64,000 bases of DNA from Chitinophaga sp. Ak27. GTDB lineage: Bacteria; Bacteroidota; Bacteroidia; Chitinophagales; Chitinophagaceae. Position 1 is the stretch's first letter. The number at the start of each line of letters is the position of its first letter. The stretch lies in NCBI RefSeq assembly GCF_012726295.1, contig NZ_JABAOB010000006.1, positions 372,001 through 436,000 of the forward strand, written 5' to 3'. The notes beneath the pieces were generated by a model. It saw only the letters and a program-made list of their open reading frames with translations. It did not search any database and was not told the origin of the DNA. This document shows, piece after piece, positions 43,973 to 53,200 of the stretch. Made by a program: the position numbers and the translations under genes.

Positions 43973-46294
43973 ATGGCAAAGAAACTGAATAAGCAGGATG
44001 CGTTAGACTATCATGCAATGGGCAGGCCGGGTAAAATTGAAGTCATACCTACAAAAGACACTAAATCACAATGGGATCTGTCACTCGCATACTCTCCCGG
44101 AGTAGCAGAACCTTGTAAAGAAATTTACAACGACGTAGAAAACGTTTATAAATATACCGCGAAAGGTAACCTGGTGGGCGTTATCAGCAATGGCACCGCT
44201 GTACTGGGATTAGGAGATATAGGTCCTGAAGCCGGCAAACCGGTAATGGAAGGTAAAGCCGTATTATTTAAAATATTTGCCGATATAGATGTATTTGATA
44301 TAGAGCTGGACGCTAAAGATCCGGATACCTTCGTAGCGGCTGTAAAGGCCCTGGAGCCCACCTTTGGTGGTATTAATCTGGAAGATATCAAAAGCCCGGA
44401 ATGTTTCGAAATTGAAGACAGGCTGAGAAAAGAACTGAAAATTCCGATCATGCATGATGATCAGCATGGTACGGCCATCATTTCTTCCGCCGCTTTACTG
44501 AATGCGCTGGAACTGGTTAAAAAGAAGATAGAGAAGGTGAGAATTGTGGTAAACGGCGCGGGCGCCGCTGCCATGGCCTGTGTAAAGCTGTATGTAGCCC
44601 TGGGCGCCAAATCGGAAAATTTCATCATGTTTGATAAGGATGGTGTGTTGAACAAAGACCGCAAGGACTTATCCGACAGGCATAAGCAATTTGTTACCAA
44701 TACCAAAATAACTACATTGGCAGAAGCCATGAAAGGAGCGGATGTGTTCCTGGGATTATCAGTGGGCAACGTGGTTTCTACCGACATGATCAAGAGCATG
44801 GCTAAGAACCCTATTGTGTTTGCCATGGCAAATCCTGACCCGGAGATAGCTTACGAAACCGCTATTGCCGCCCGCCCGGATATCATAATGGCTACCGGCC
44901 GTTCTGATTATCCCAACCAGGTAAACAACGTATTGGGCTTCCCATACATTTTCCGTGGCGCACTCGATGTGCGGGCCACACAGATTAACGAAGCCATGAA
45001 ACTGGCAGCCGTAAGAGCCCTGGCAGAAATGGCCAAATCGCCGGTACCGGATATCGTTAACCTGGCCTATAACGAAAGAAATATTTTCTTCGGACCTAAA
45101 TACATTATTCCTAAACCACTGGATCCCCGCTTATTGAGCACCGTAGCGCCTGCAGTAGCTAAGGCCGCCATGGAAAGCGGTGTTGCCCACCGGCCCATTA
45201 CCGATTGGGAAGCTTACAGGAATGAGCTGAATCATCGACTGGGACTGGATAACCAGCTGTTCCGCGTAATAGGTACGAAAGCGCGCCGTGATCCAAGAAA
45301 GGTTGTATTTGCGGAAGCAGATAATCTGAAAGTGCTGAAAGCTGCCCAGGTAGTGAACGACGAAGGTATTGCCCACCCCATCCTGCTGGGTAATGAAACC
45401 CGTATCCGTGAACTGATGCTGGAAAATGCCATCGACATTGAAAATGTAGTGATCATTGATCCGAAGAGTGAAGAAATGAAGGAAATGCGTCATCGCTTCG
45501 GAGATCTTTTCTTCAAGAAGCGCCAGCGCAAAGGACTCAACCAGTACGAAGCCCGTAAAATTATGCGTGAGCGTAACTATTTCGGCTGTATGATGGTGGA
45601 AACCGGCGAAGCAGATGCGCTGATTTCCGGTCTTACCCGCAAATACCCGGATACGATCCGTCCTGCGCTGCAGGTAATAGGTATGGAAGATGGCGCCAAA
45701 CGCGTAGCTGGTATGTACATTATCCAAACCAAACGCGGACCGTTGTTCCTGGCAGATACCACCGTAAACTTCAATCCTACGGCAGAAGAACTGGCCGATA
45801 TTACCATGATGGTGGCTAAGGAAGTGAAAAACTTCAATATCACGCCCCGCATTGCGATGCTGTCTTATTCCAACTTTGGCAGTAGCCAGACGCCCGAGGC
45901 GCAAACAATGAGTAAGGCGCGCGAAATCGTAAAACAACGCGATCCGTCGCTCATTGTAGATGGTGAAATACAGGCTGCAATGGCCTTTAACAAGGAAATT
46001 CTGAAAGATAACTATCCGTTTACGGAACTGTTGGGAGAAGAAGTAAATACCCTCATCTTCCCTAACCTGGCAGCGGGTAATATCGCCTATAACCTCTTAC
46101 AGGAAGTAGCCGGATTTGATGCTATTGGCCCCATCCTGTTGGGCATGAAAAAGCCAGTGCATATCCTGCAATTGGGTAGTACTGTGCGCCAAATAGTAAA
46201 CATGGTGAATATCGCAGTGGTAGATGCGCAGGAGAAATGCTGCCGTCAGGCTAGTGAAGAGGAAAAAAGAAAGAAAGAGAAAAAGAAAAAGTAA
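43973..46294 (+). CDS. maeB: NADP-dependent malic enzyme fused to phosphotransacetylase domain
   Basis: Oxidative decarboxylation of malate to pyruvate, giving NADPH. The malic-enzyme part (residues about 1-430) shows YSPGVAEPCKEI, GDIGPEAGKPVMEGKA, MHDDQHGTAI and the dinucleotide fold VVNGAGAAAMACVKLY. A C-terminal phosphate-acetyltransferase-like domain (about 430-760) has VFAEADNLKVLKAAQ and TKRGPLFLADTTVN. In this class the second domain is usually regulatory, responding to acetyl-CoA. Length is 773 residues, standard for MaeB. The last residues are a lysine-rich tail (EEEKRKKEKKKK). It is followed by the second copy of a palindromic repeat. Confidence 0.96.
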   Translation: MAKKLNKQDALDYHAMGRPGKIEVIPTKDTKSQWDLSLAYSPGVAEPCKEIYNDVENVYKYTAKGNLVGVISNGTAVLGLGDIGPEAGKPVMEGKAVLFKIFADIDVFDIELDAKDPDTFVAAVKALEPTFGGINLEDIKSPECFEIEDRLRKELKIPIMHDDQHGTAIISSAALLNALELVKKKIEKVRIVVNGAGAAAMACVKLYVALGAKSENFIMFDKDGVLNKDRKDLSDRHKQFVTNTKITTLAEAMKGADVFLGLSVGNVVSTDMIKSMAKNPIVFAMANPDPEIAYETAIAARPDIIMATGRSDYPNQVNNVLGFPYIFRGALDVRATQINEAMKLAAVRALAEMAKSPVPDIVNLAYNERNIFFGPKYIIPKPLDPRLLSTVAPAVAKAAMESGVAHRPITDWEAYRNELNHRLGLDNQLFRVIGTKARRDPRKVVFAEADNLKVLKAAQVVNDEGIAHPILLGNETRIRELMLENAIDIENVVIIDPKSEEMKEMRHRFGDLFFKKRQRKGLNQYEARKIMRERNYFGCMMVETGEADALISGLTRKYPDTIRPALQVIGMEDGAKRVAGMYIIQTKRGPLFLADTTVNFNPTAEELADITMMVAKEVKNFNITPRIAMLSYSNFGSSQTPEAQTMSKAREIVKQRDPSLIVDGEIQAAMAFNKEILKDNYPFTELLGEEVNTLIFPNLAAGNIAYNLLQEVAGFDAIGPILLGMKKPVHILQLGSTVRQIVNMVNIAVVDAQEKCCRQASEEEKRKKEKKKK

Positions 46295-46298
46295 ACGA

Positions 46299-46389
46299 TA
46301 AAGCATAGCAAAAGCTATTGCGGAGATGACCGAAGCGATTTTTAATATCCGCTATCCTCATTCTCTGCAATAGCTTTTTGCTTTCCGCT
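46299..46389. repeat. 91-bp palindromic intergenic repeat, copy 2
   Basis: A diverged copy of the repeat at 22093-22185. The outer arms include gcaaaagctattgcggaga and ctctgcaatagctttttgc with a few mismatches, and the loop holds an inner hairpin (agcgat / atccgct) around tttaat. It lies directly after maeB and may end its transcript. Confidence 0.78.
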
Positions 46390-46406
46390 TTTTCCTATAT
46401 TTAACC

Positions 46407-47438
46407 ATGCAAACTATTTCCCGTAAGAAAATATTTTTCCCTATCAACTCGGCCTTCCGCAATTACCTCAAATTATATGAGCGGGAGTTGAAGTTGCCTA
46501 TATCCTACGAGGAACTGCGGTATTATGATCAATCTATTTCCGTGTATGATAAAGAGGGAAAAGACACGCTATGGGAAACCGTTTTCTATCCCCAGAGCAT
46601 GGTTGGATCCATTCACGCAGGGCTAAAGCGGATATATTCTATTTTGAAGGCGGGTGGGGATCAAACCGCAGAGGAGCACCTACATATAGAACGGATCGAT
46701 TACTGCACTTTCGGAAATTCTCATCCTTTTCGTATTAAAATCGTCAATAACTACAATGAAGTATACGACTATTTTTATATTAAGATAGCCGATGCTTCCC
46801 GTATTTATGGCCTGGAACTGGAGCATATCTTATCTCCCTACTGGATGAACTTCCTGATAGATGGTAATACCCTGGTAGAAGAACATATTGCAGGTGTACC
46901 TGGTGATCAGTTCATTTCGCATTACCTGAACAGGCCTGAGTTTAACCCGAAGCGTATCGCCAAAGAGTTTGTGAAATTCAATGAACGCTGCTTTGTACGA
47001 TTATTGGGTGATATGCGTTCATATAACTTCGTGTTCGATATCACGCCTGATTTTGATGATGTGCAGTTCAGAATACGGGCTATAGACTTCGACCAGCAGT
47101 TTTACGAAGGCCGGCGTACACTCTACATGCCGCAGTATTTCAAGGAAAACAGGGTGTTTGTAGATCTGGCGATTAAGCACCTGAATGCGGAAGTAGTGAA
47201 ACAATATCAACAGGAGGAACGTGCCGTAATTGCCCGCCGTATCAAAGCACACCGCCACCGGATCAAGGATCTGCGGGATGTGATCATGACCGACCGGGTG
47301 TCTTTCCCTGAAAAAATACAGCAGTTAGGGAATGAGTTGGCCGAATATTATCATGATGCCGTTTTCTCGCGTTGCAAGACCATGGGGGAAATTATAGAAC
47401 GTAGTTTAAAACGTTTGCTGGTGAGCAGCTTACGGTAA
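46407..47438 (+). CDS. Uncharacterised protein with protein-kinase-like motif order
   Basis: A 343-residue cytoplasmic protein, not assigned to a family I know by name. Reading along it, the motif order of kinase-like folds can be seen: a lysine in YFYIKIAD (K126), a glutamate 11-13 residues later (GLELEH), a hinge-like VEEHIAG, a catalytic-loop-like GDMRSYNF (D202, N207) and a metal-loop-like IDFDQ (D227). A helical C-terminal part with many His and Arg residues follows. This resembles APH/HipA-type kinases but is an inference. It lies upstream of the MlaE/MlaF pair with its own gap of 62 bases and a -7 element in between. Confidence 0.7.
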   Translation: MQTISRKKIFFPINSAFRNYLKLYERELKLPISYEELRYYDQSISVYDKEGKDTLWETVFYPQSMVGSIHAGLKRIYSILKAGGDQTAEEHLHIERIDYCTFGNSHPFRIKIVNNYNEVYDYFYIKIADASRIYGLELEHILSPYWMNFLIDGNTLVEEHIAGVPGDQFISHYLNRPEFNPKRIAKEFVKFNERCFVRLLGDMRSYNFVFDITPDFDDVQFRIRAIDFDQQFYEGRRTLYMPQYFKENRVFVDLAIKHLNAEVVKQYQQEERAVIARRIKAHRHRIKDLRDVIMTDRVSFPEKIQQLGNELAEYYHDAVFSRCKTMGEIIERSLKRLLVSSLR

Positions 47439-47485
47439 GCCTGGTATTAAATCTTAAATTAAGACAGGTTTGAAAAAATCCTTCC

Positions 47486-47493
47486 TATCTTTG
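47486..47493 (+). promoter_or_regulatory. Bacteroidota -7 element TATCTTTG upstream of mlaE
   Basis: An exact TAnnTTTG match ends seven bases before the ATG at 47501. TTTG at 47469-47472 is only 13 bases upstream, closer than normal for a -33 element. Confidence 0.5.
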
Positions 47494-47500
47494 ATCAGTT

Positions 47501-48244
47501 ATGGAGTTCAAATTCTTCTATCATTTCGGAAATTTCCTGCTAATGTTAAAGGGCATGTTTTCCCGCCCGGAAAACATGAAGATGTACTGGAAACAATTTA
47601 TGCAGCAATGCGTGGATATCGGCGTAGGGTCGTTTGGGATAGTCTTTATTATTTCCCTGTTCATGGGTGGTGTAACGACGCTGCAAACAGCCTATCAGCT
47701 TGTAAGCCCTATCATACCCAAGAGTACCATTGCACAGGTGGTACGTGATACCATTATCCTTGAGTTTGCTCCAACCTTGACCAGTATTGTACTGGCCGGT
47801 GTGGTCGGCTCAAAAATAGCGTCGGAATTGGGTAATATGCGGATATCCGAGCAAATTGACGCCCTGGAAATTATGGGTATCAATACCAAAGGATACCTTA
47901 TAGCCCCTAAAATCCTGGCTGCCGTACTGATGATACCAGTCCTGGTTGCCATTGCGGGTTTCCTGGGTATCTGGGGTGGTAAGGAAGCGGGGGAGCTGTC
48001 TGGAGTACTGTCTGGCGAACAATTTATGCAGGGATTACGACAGGAGTTTAAAGCATACAACGTATTTTTTGCGATGGCTAAATCCTACACTTTCGGATTT
48101 ATTATTGCCAGCGTATCTGCCTACTACGGCTATAATGTTACCGGTGGCGCATTGGAAATCGGTAAAGCCAGCACCACGGCCGTCGTGGTAAGTTGTGTGT
48201 TGGTATTATTCATGGACTACGCATTAACGGCTATATTACTGTAA
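47501..48244 (+). CDS. mlaE: MlaE family ABC transporter permease
   Basis: Inner-membrane permease of the Mla-type phospholipid transporter that keeps the outer membrane asymmetric. The 247 residues hold about five spans. The family core is visible: LEFAPTLTSIVLAGVVGSKIASELGNMRISEQIDAL (residues about 87-122), followed by MGINTKGYLIAPKILA. The ATG at 47501 follows a -7 element closely. The ATPase gene begins two bases after the stop. No MCE-domain substrate-binding gene (mlaD) lies within the window near it. Confidence 0.94.
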   Translation: MEFKFFYHFGNFLLMLKGMFSRPENMKMYWKQFMQQCVDIGVGSFGIVFIISLFMGGVTTLQTAYQLVSPIIPKSTIAQVVRDTIILEFAPTLTSIVLAGVVGSKIASELGNMRISEQIDALEIMGINTKGYLIAPKILAAVLMIPVLVAIAGFLGIWGGKEAGELSGVLSGEQFMQGLRQEFKAYNVFFAMAKSYTFGFIIASVSAYYGYNVTGGALEIGKASTTAVVVSCVLVLFMDYALTAILL

Positions 48245-48246
48245 TC

Positions 48247-49062
48247 ATGATTGAACTGAAAGACATAAGAAAGAGCTTTGGGGATAAGGAAATATTGAAA
48301 GGCGTGTCTACAACAATGGAGCCCGGTAAGGTAAACCTGATCATTGGCGCCAGTGGTAGTGGCAAAACCGTATTGATGAAATGCATTGTGGGATTGATGG
48401 GCGTAGACAGTGGTAAGGTACTGTATGATAACCAGGACTTTACCAGTATGGACGATAAAGAGAAAAAAGGCATCCGCCAGGAAATAGGCATGTTGTTCCA
48501 GGGATCTGCCCTATTTGACAGTATGACGGTGGAGCAGAATGTAATGTTTCCCCTGGAAATGTTTGGTGCTGGCACCCATAAAGAAAAGAAAGCCCGTGTA
48601 GACGAATGTCTGGAAAGGGTACAGCTTAAAGAAGCCGCTAAAAAATATCCTGCTGAAATCAGCGGTGGTATGAAGAAAAGAGTAGGTATTGCCCGCGCCA
48701 TTGTGCTGAATCCAAAGTATCTATTCTGCGATGAACCCAACTCCGGCCTGGATCCGCAAACCTCCCTGCTCATCGATAAACTGATTACCGAGCTTACCAA
48801 AGAATATAATATCACTACTGTGATCAATACCCATGACATGAATACAGTAATGGAAAGTGGCGACCACATTGTATATATGTACCAGGGTCAGAAGCAATGG
48901 GAGGGAAGTAATAAAGACATTGTATTCAGCAAGGATCAGAAATTAAACGACTTTATTTTCGCGTCTGAGTTCCTCCGGGAAGCCAAAGAAATGCGGCAGT
49001 TAGAAATGTTTAAGGATGGAAAGTGGCGGGATCAGCTGAAAAAAGAACAGGACGGGAAATAG
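48247..49062 (+). CDS. mlaF: MlaF-like ABC transporter ATP-binding protein
   Basis: ATPase of the Mla-type lipid transporter. Walker A is GASGSGKTVLMK, the signature ISGGMKKRVGIARAI, Walker B YLFCDEPNSGLDP, and the switch histidine NTHDMNTVMES. The replacement of the usual SGGQ by SGGM is characteristic of the Mla/MCE group. The ATG at 48247 (MIELKDIRKSFG) is chosen because an upstream frame from 48193 lies inside mlaE. Length is 271 residues, with a C-terminal extension of about 25. It is co-transcribed with mlaE (two-base gap). Confidence 0.94.
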   Translation: MIELKDIRKSFGDKEILKGVSTTMEPGKVNLIIGASGSGKTVLMKCIVGLMGVDSGKVLYDNQDFTSMDDKEKKGIRQEIGMLFQGSALFDSMTVEQNVMFPLEMFGAGTHKEKKARVDECLERVQLKEAAKKYPAEISGGMKKRVGIARAIVLNPKYLFCDEPNSGLDPQTSLLIDKLITELTKEYNITTVINTHDMNTVMESGDHIVYMYQGQKQWEGSNKDIVFSKDQKLNDFIFASEFLREAKEMRQLEMFKDGKWRDQLKKEQDGK

Positions 49063-49161
49063 AAAATAGTATGTTATACATTAGTATAAATATATATACG
49101 GAGAGATGTTCCTTAAATTATTTTCCCGGGCGATTGGTAGCTTTATCTTAAAGGCGATAAA

Positions 49162-49192
49162 TTGCAGAATTATGGAAATCGGCTTATTTTTG
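49162..49192 (+). promoter_or_regulatory. Bacteroidota promoter upstream of sucD
   Basis: TTG at 49162-49164 is followed after 20 bases by TATTTTTG at 49185-49192. The predicted leader to the ATG at 49242 is about 43 bases. Confidence 0.6.
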
Positions 49193-49241
49193 CCGTCCAG
49201 AAGAATCAGATATATAATATTAAACCAATAAAACAAGCGCG

Positions 49242-50129
49242 ATGAGTGTTTTAGTTAATAAGGATAGTAAAGTGATTGTTCAGGGATTTACCGGTACTGA
49301 GGGTACATTCCATGCTACGCAGATGATTGAATATGGTACCCAGGTAGTGGGTGGGGTTACCCCTGGTAAGGGTGGCACTACGCATCTGGAGCGCCCGGTA
49401 TTCAATACAGTAGCGGATGCAGTAAAAGCAACAGGTGCAGATGTTTCTATCATTTTTGTACCGCCAGCATTCGCAGCAGATGCAATCATGGAAGCTACCG
49501 AAGCTGGTATTGCCCTGGTGGTATGTATCACCGAAGGTATTCCTGTTCAGGATATGATCAAAGCGAAGAATTTCCTGCAGGGAACTACTACCCGCCTCAT
49601 CGGGCCTAACTGTCCTGGTGTTATCACCGCAGAAGAAGCTAAGGTAGGTATCATGCCTGGCTTTATCTTCAAAAAAGGTAACATCGGTATCGTTTCCAAA
49701 TCCGGTACCCTCACTTACGAAGCAGCTGACCAGGTAGTAAAAGCTGGTTTAGGCGTTTCTACCGCTATCGGTATTGGTGGCGACCCTATCATCGGTACAC
49801 CTACGAAAGATGCAGTAGAGTTGCTGATGAACGATCCTGAAACAGAAGGCATCATCATGATCGGTGAAATTGGTGGTAGCATGGAAGCAGATGCCGCTAA
49901 ATGGATCAAAGAATTTGGTACTAAGCCGGTTGTAGGCTTCATCGCTGGTCAAACCGCTCCTCCGGGACGCCGTATGGGCCACGCCGGTGCTATCATCGGT
50001 GGTGCAGACGATACCGCCGCCGCTAAAATGAAGATCATGGCGGAATGCGGTGTGCACGTTGTAGAAAGCCCTGCCAACATCGGTAAAACCATGGCAGAAG
50101 TACTGAGCAAGAAAGCAGCCCTGGCATAA
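49242..50129 (+). CDS. sucD: Succinate-CoA ligase alpha subunit (ADP/GDP-forming)
   Basis: Alpha subunit of succinyl-CoA synthetase, the substrate-level phosphorylation step of the TCA cycle. The CoA-binding Rossmann part (residues 1-125) shows VIVQGFTGTEGTFHATQMI. The phosphohistidine is in GRRMGHAGAI (near residue 247), and SKSGTLTYEAADQV and GIGGDPIIGT are standard. The length of 295 residues is normal. The beta-subunit gene sucC is not adjacent, so the two are encoded apart. The gene has its own promoter and terminator, so it is a single-gene unit. Confidence 0.97.
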   Translation: MSVLVNKDSKVIVQGFTGTEGTFHATQMIEYGTQVVGGVTPGKGGTTHLERPVFNTVADAVKATGADVSIIFVPPAFAADAIMEATEAGIALVVCITEGIPVQDMIKAKNFLQGTTTRLIGPNCPGVITAEEAKVGIMPGFIFKKGNIGIVSKSGTLTYEAADQVVKAGLGVSTAIGIGGDPIIGTPTKDAVELLMNDPETEGIIMIGEIGGSMEADAAKWIKEFGTKPVVGFIAGQTAPPGRRMGHAGAIIGGADDTAAAKMKIMAECGVHVVESPANIGKTMAEVLSKKAALA

Positions 50130-50150
50130 TTATCTGCAGGTAAAATATAT

Positions 50151-50199
50151 AAAGGTGAAAAGTGAGGCGGTATCATCCCATCACTTTTCACCTTTTTTT
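50151..50199 (+). terminator. Rho-independent terminator after sucD
   Basis: Fifteen-base arms (aaaggtgaaaagtga and its complement) enclose a 15-base loop, and the 3' arm ends in seven T. Confidence 0.9.
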
Positions 50200-50275
50200 A
50201 TCCCCCATTTATGGAAACCTTACTGAAACCCGCATCTCTTTAAAAAGTATCTTACTTCATGTAAATAACGGTTTT

Positions 50276-53200
50276 ATGCGTTTATTCATCGGAATATTCA
50301 TTGTTTTAATCTTTAGCAGCATTCAGATAATGGCCCAGTTTAATTATGATAACTCCTGGAAAAAAGTAACCACCCTCGAAGAAAAGGGATTACCTAAATC
50401 GGCACTGGAAGTGGCAAACGATATTTACGCCCATGCTGTAAAAGACAAAGCAACGGTACAGGAGATCAAAGCATTGATCTACCAAATGAAATACAATACC
50501 CAGATCAAAGACAGCAGCACCCTGGAAAACATGCAACGCATCGATAAGCAGATAGCTGCTGCCTCCGGCGCTCAAAAAGCGGTTCTGCAAAGCATCAAGG
50601 CAGAAATGCTGCTCCGGTATTTTCAGTATCACCGCTACCAGCTGTACAACCGCACCGCTATCGCCGGCGATGAAGGCACAGATATCACTACCTGGGGCAT
50701 GGAAAAACTACACCGGGAAATTACTGACGCTTACGAGTCCTCTTTGTCTGATAAATTATTATTGGAAAAGACTGCGCTCCGTGAGTTTGATCCTATTATC
50801 ATACCTGGCAATACCCGCGCATTACGGCCCACACTATACGATTTGCTGGCCCATCGCGCCCTGGAGTATTTTAAATCCGGCGAGTCGGCTATCACCAACC
50901 CGGTTAACCAGTTTGAGCTGACAGATGCAGCAGCTTTTGCCCCCGCAGCCACCTTCGCAGCCCATCGCTTTACTACCACGGATAGCGCCTCTTTGCAATA
51001 TCATGCCTTGTTAATCCTACAGGAGCTTATTCGCCTGCATGCCGGAGACAAAGCAGCCCTGCTGGATATCGACGCAGAAAGAATTACCTATATGAACCAG
51101 GTAGCGGTGATAGACAACAAGGACGACCTTTACCTGCAAGCCCTGGACCAGATGACCCAAACCTATACCGGCCAACCAGAAGTAACAGCCATCCTGCAAC
51201 TACAGGCCGCTCACTACCTCCAGGAAGGCCTACATGAAGAGGCGCCCAATGCAGCTGCTATCAAAAAAGCAAAGGAAATTTGTGAGAAAGCCATACAACT
51301 GGCGCCTCAATCGGCCGGTGGCGTAGCCTGCGCCCAGATGCTGGACCAGGTGAACGAAAAATCGCTGGAACTGACCACGGAAGCAGTAAACGTACCAGCG
51401 TTGCCCTTTAGAACCCTGGTTAAATACAAGAACATCAATAAGATCTACCTCCGCATGGTAAAGGTGGATGAAGCATTCCTTAAACAGCTACGCAAAGCGC
51501 AGCAGAATTACCGGAACGATGAAAATTCTTACTGGAAACTAGCGTTGGCGCGGCCAGCGCTGAAATCATGGGAACAAGCCCTGCCCAACCCCAACGACTA
51601 CCTCTTACATAAGGCGGAGATTAAAGTTGATGCATTACCGGCAGGACATTACATGCTGCTGTCCAGCGTAGATCCTGCATTTGCGCTGAACAATAACCCC
51701 ATGGCCATGCAGTTGACCTGGGTGTCAAATATTAGCTATATCAGCGGGAACAGCGAATACTATGCGCTGGACCGCACTACTGGTAAGGCTTTACCAGGAG
51801 TAACGGTAGATATATATAAAGGCAACTACCGCGATGACCAGGATAACTGGACATTATTGCAAAGCCTGGTGACCGATAAAAATGGTAATGTAAAAGTCAA
51901 GTATGCTAATAATGGCCAACAGATCCGTACTCACTGGAAAAATGGTGCAGATGAACTGTATATAGATGAGTACAAGTATTTCTATAATAATACTTACAAC
52001 AACAATACTGACGGCATCTATCACTACCTCTTCGCCGACCGGGGGATTTATCGCCCGGGTCAAACTGTTTACTTTAAAGGGATTGTCATAAAGCAAAATG
52101 CCAAGGAGGTACAAAGTCAGCTGCAACCAGGCTATCAATCCAATATCTATTTATATGATGCCAACGGTACCAAAGTAGACTCCCTGAAATTGACCACCAA
52201 CGAATATGGAACTTACTCCGGGAAGTTTGTTTTGCCCGAGGGGCGAATGAACGGTATTTTCTCCCTGAAAGAAGCCAAAGGGAAAGGAAACCTGGCTGTC
52301 CGCGTGGAAGAATATAAACGACCTAAGTTTTATGTTGCCTTTGATTCCGTGAAGGAAAGCTATCGTTTAGGCGACACTGTTACTGCCACCGCCAAAGCAC
52401 TCGCCTATGCAGGAAACAACATCGATGGGGCAAAAGTAAAGTACCGGGTAGAACGCCAGGTGCGTTATCCCTACTTATGGATGTTTTACCGGAAACCTAT
52501 ACCTTATTATGCTTCCCGTGAAATTGCACACGGTGAAACCACCACGGATGCCAATGGCGCATTTACTGTAAAATTCCCGGCGCTGAGTGATAAAACAGTA
52601 GACCCGGCCAACAAGCCTATTTTTAGTTACTACGTACATGCAGATGTAACAGATCTGAACGGTGAAACCCGCAGTGCAGGCCAATCTGTGAGCGTAGGTT
52701 ACCAATCCATGGAAATAGAGCTGCGTGCCGCAGAGCGCATGCAGCAAAAGGAATTGGCGGATATCAGGATTATTTCCAAGAACCTGAATGGTGGCTATGA
52801 ACCGGCTACACTTCAGGTACAACTGAAGCCGCTTACACCCAACAAACGCCTGATACGTCCCCGCTACTGGGAAAAACCAGATCAGTTTGTAATGGACGAA
52901 ACAGCCTATGTCAGCACTTTCCCGGTAGACATTTATAAAAATGAAGATGAAACCGCTGCCTGGCCCCGTCTGTCGCCAGTGATGCAGGAAACCGTGAAAA
53001 GCAATCCCGATGGCCGGGTAACCCTCAATACCCAAAAGTTGAAACCTGGTTTTTACGAACTGGAAGTAAGTACCATTGATAAAAACAATGATACAGTAAC
53101 ACAGAAAACCACCTTTGAGCTGGTAGACCCAAATGCCAAAGTATTGCCGGCTCCTGCCTATTTGTGGACTTATCAGCCTGAAGCCACTGTAGAACCGGGC

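Noticed and set aside
45131..45937. Long open frame (268 residues) on the minus strand
   Set aside because: It is antisense to the phosphotransacetylase half of maeB. The peptide is rich in His, Phe and Tyr and has no recognisable motif.
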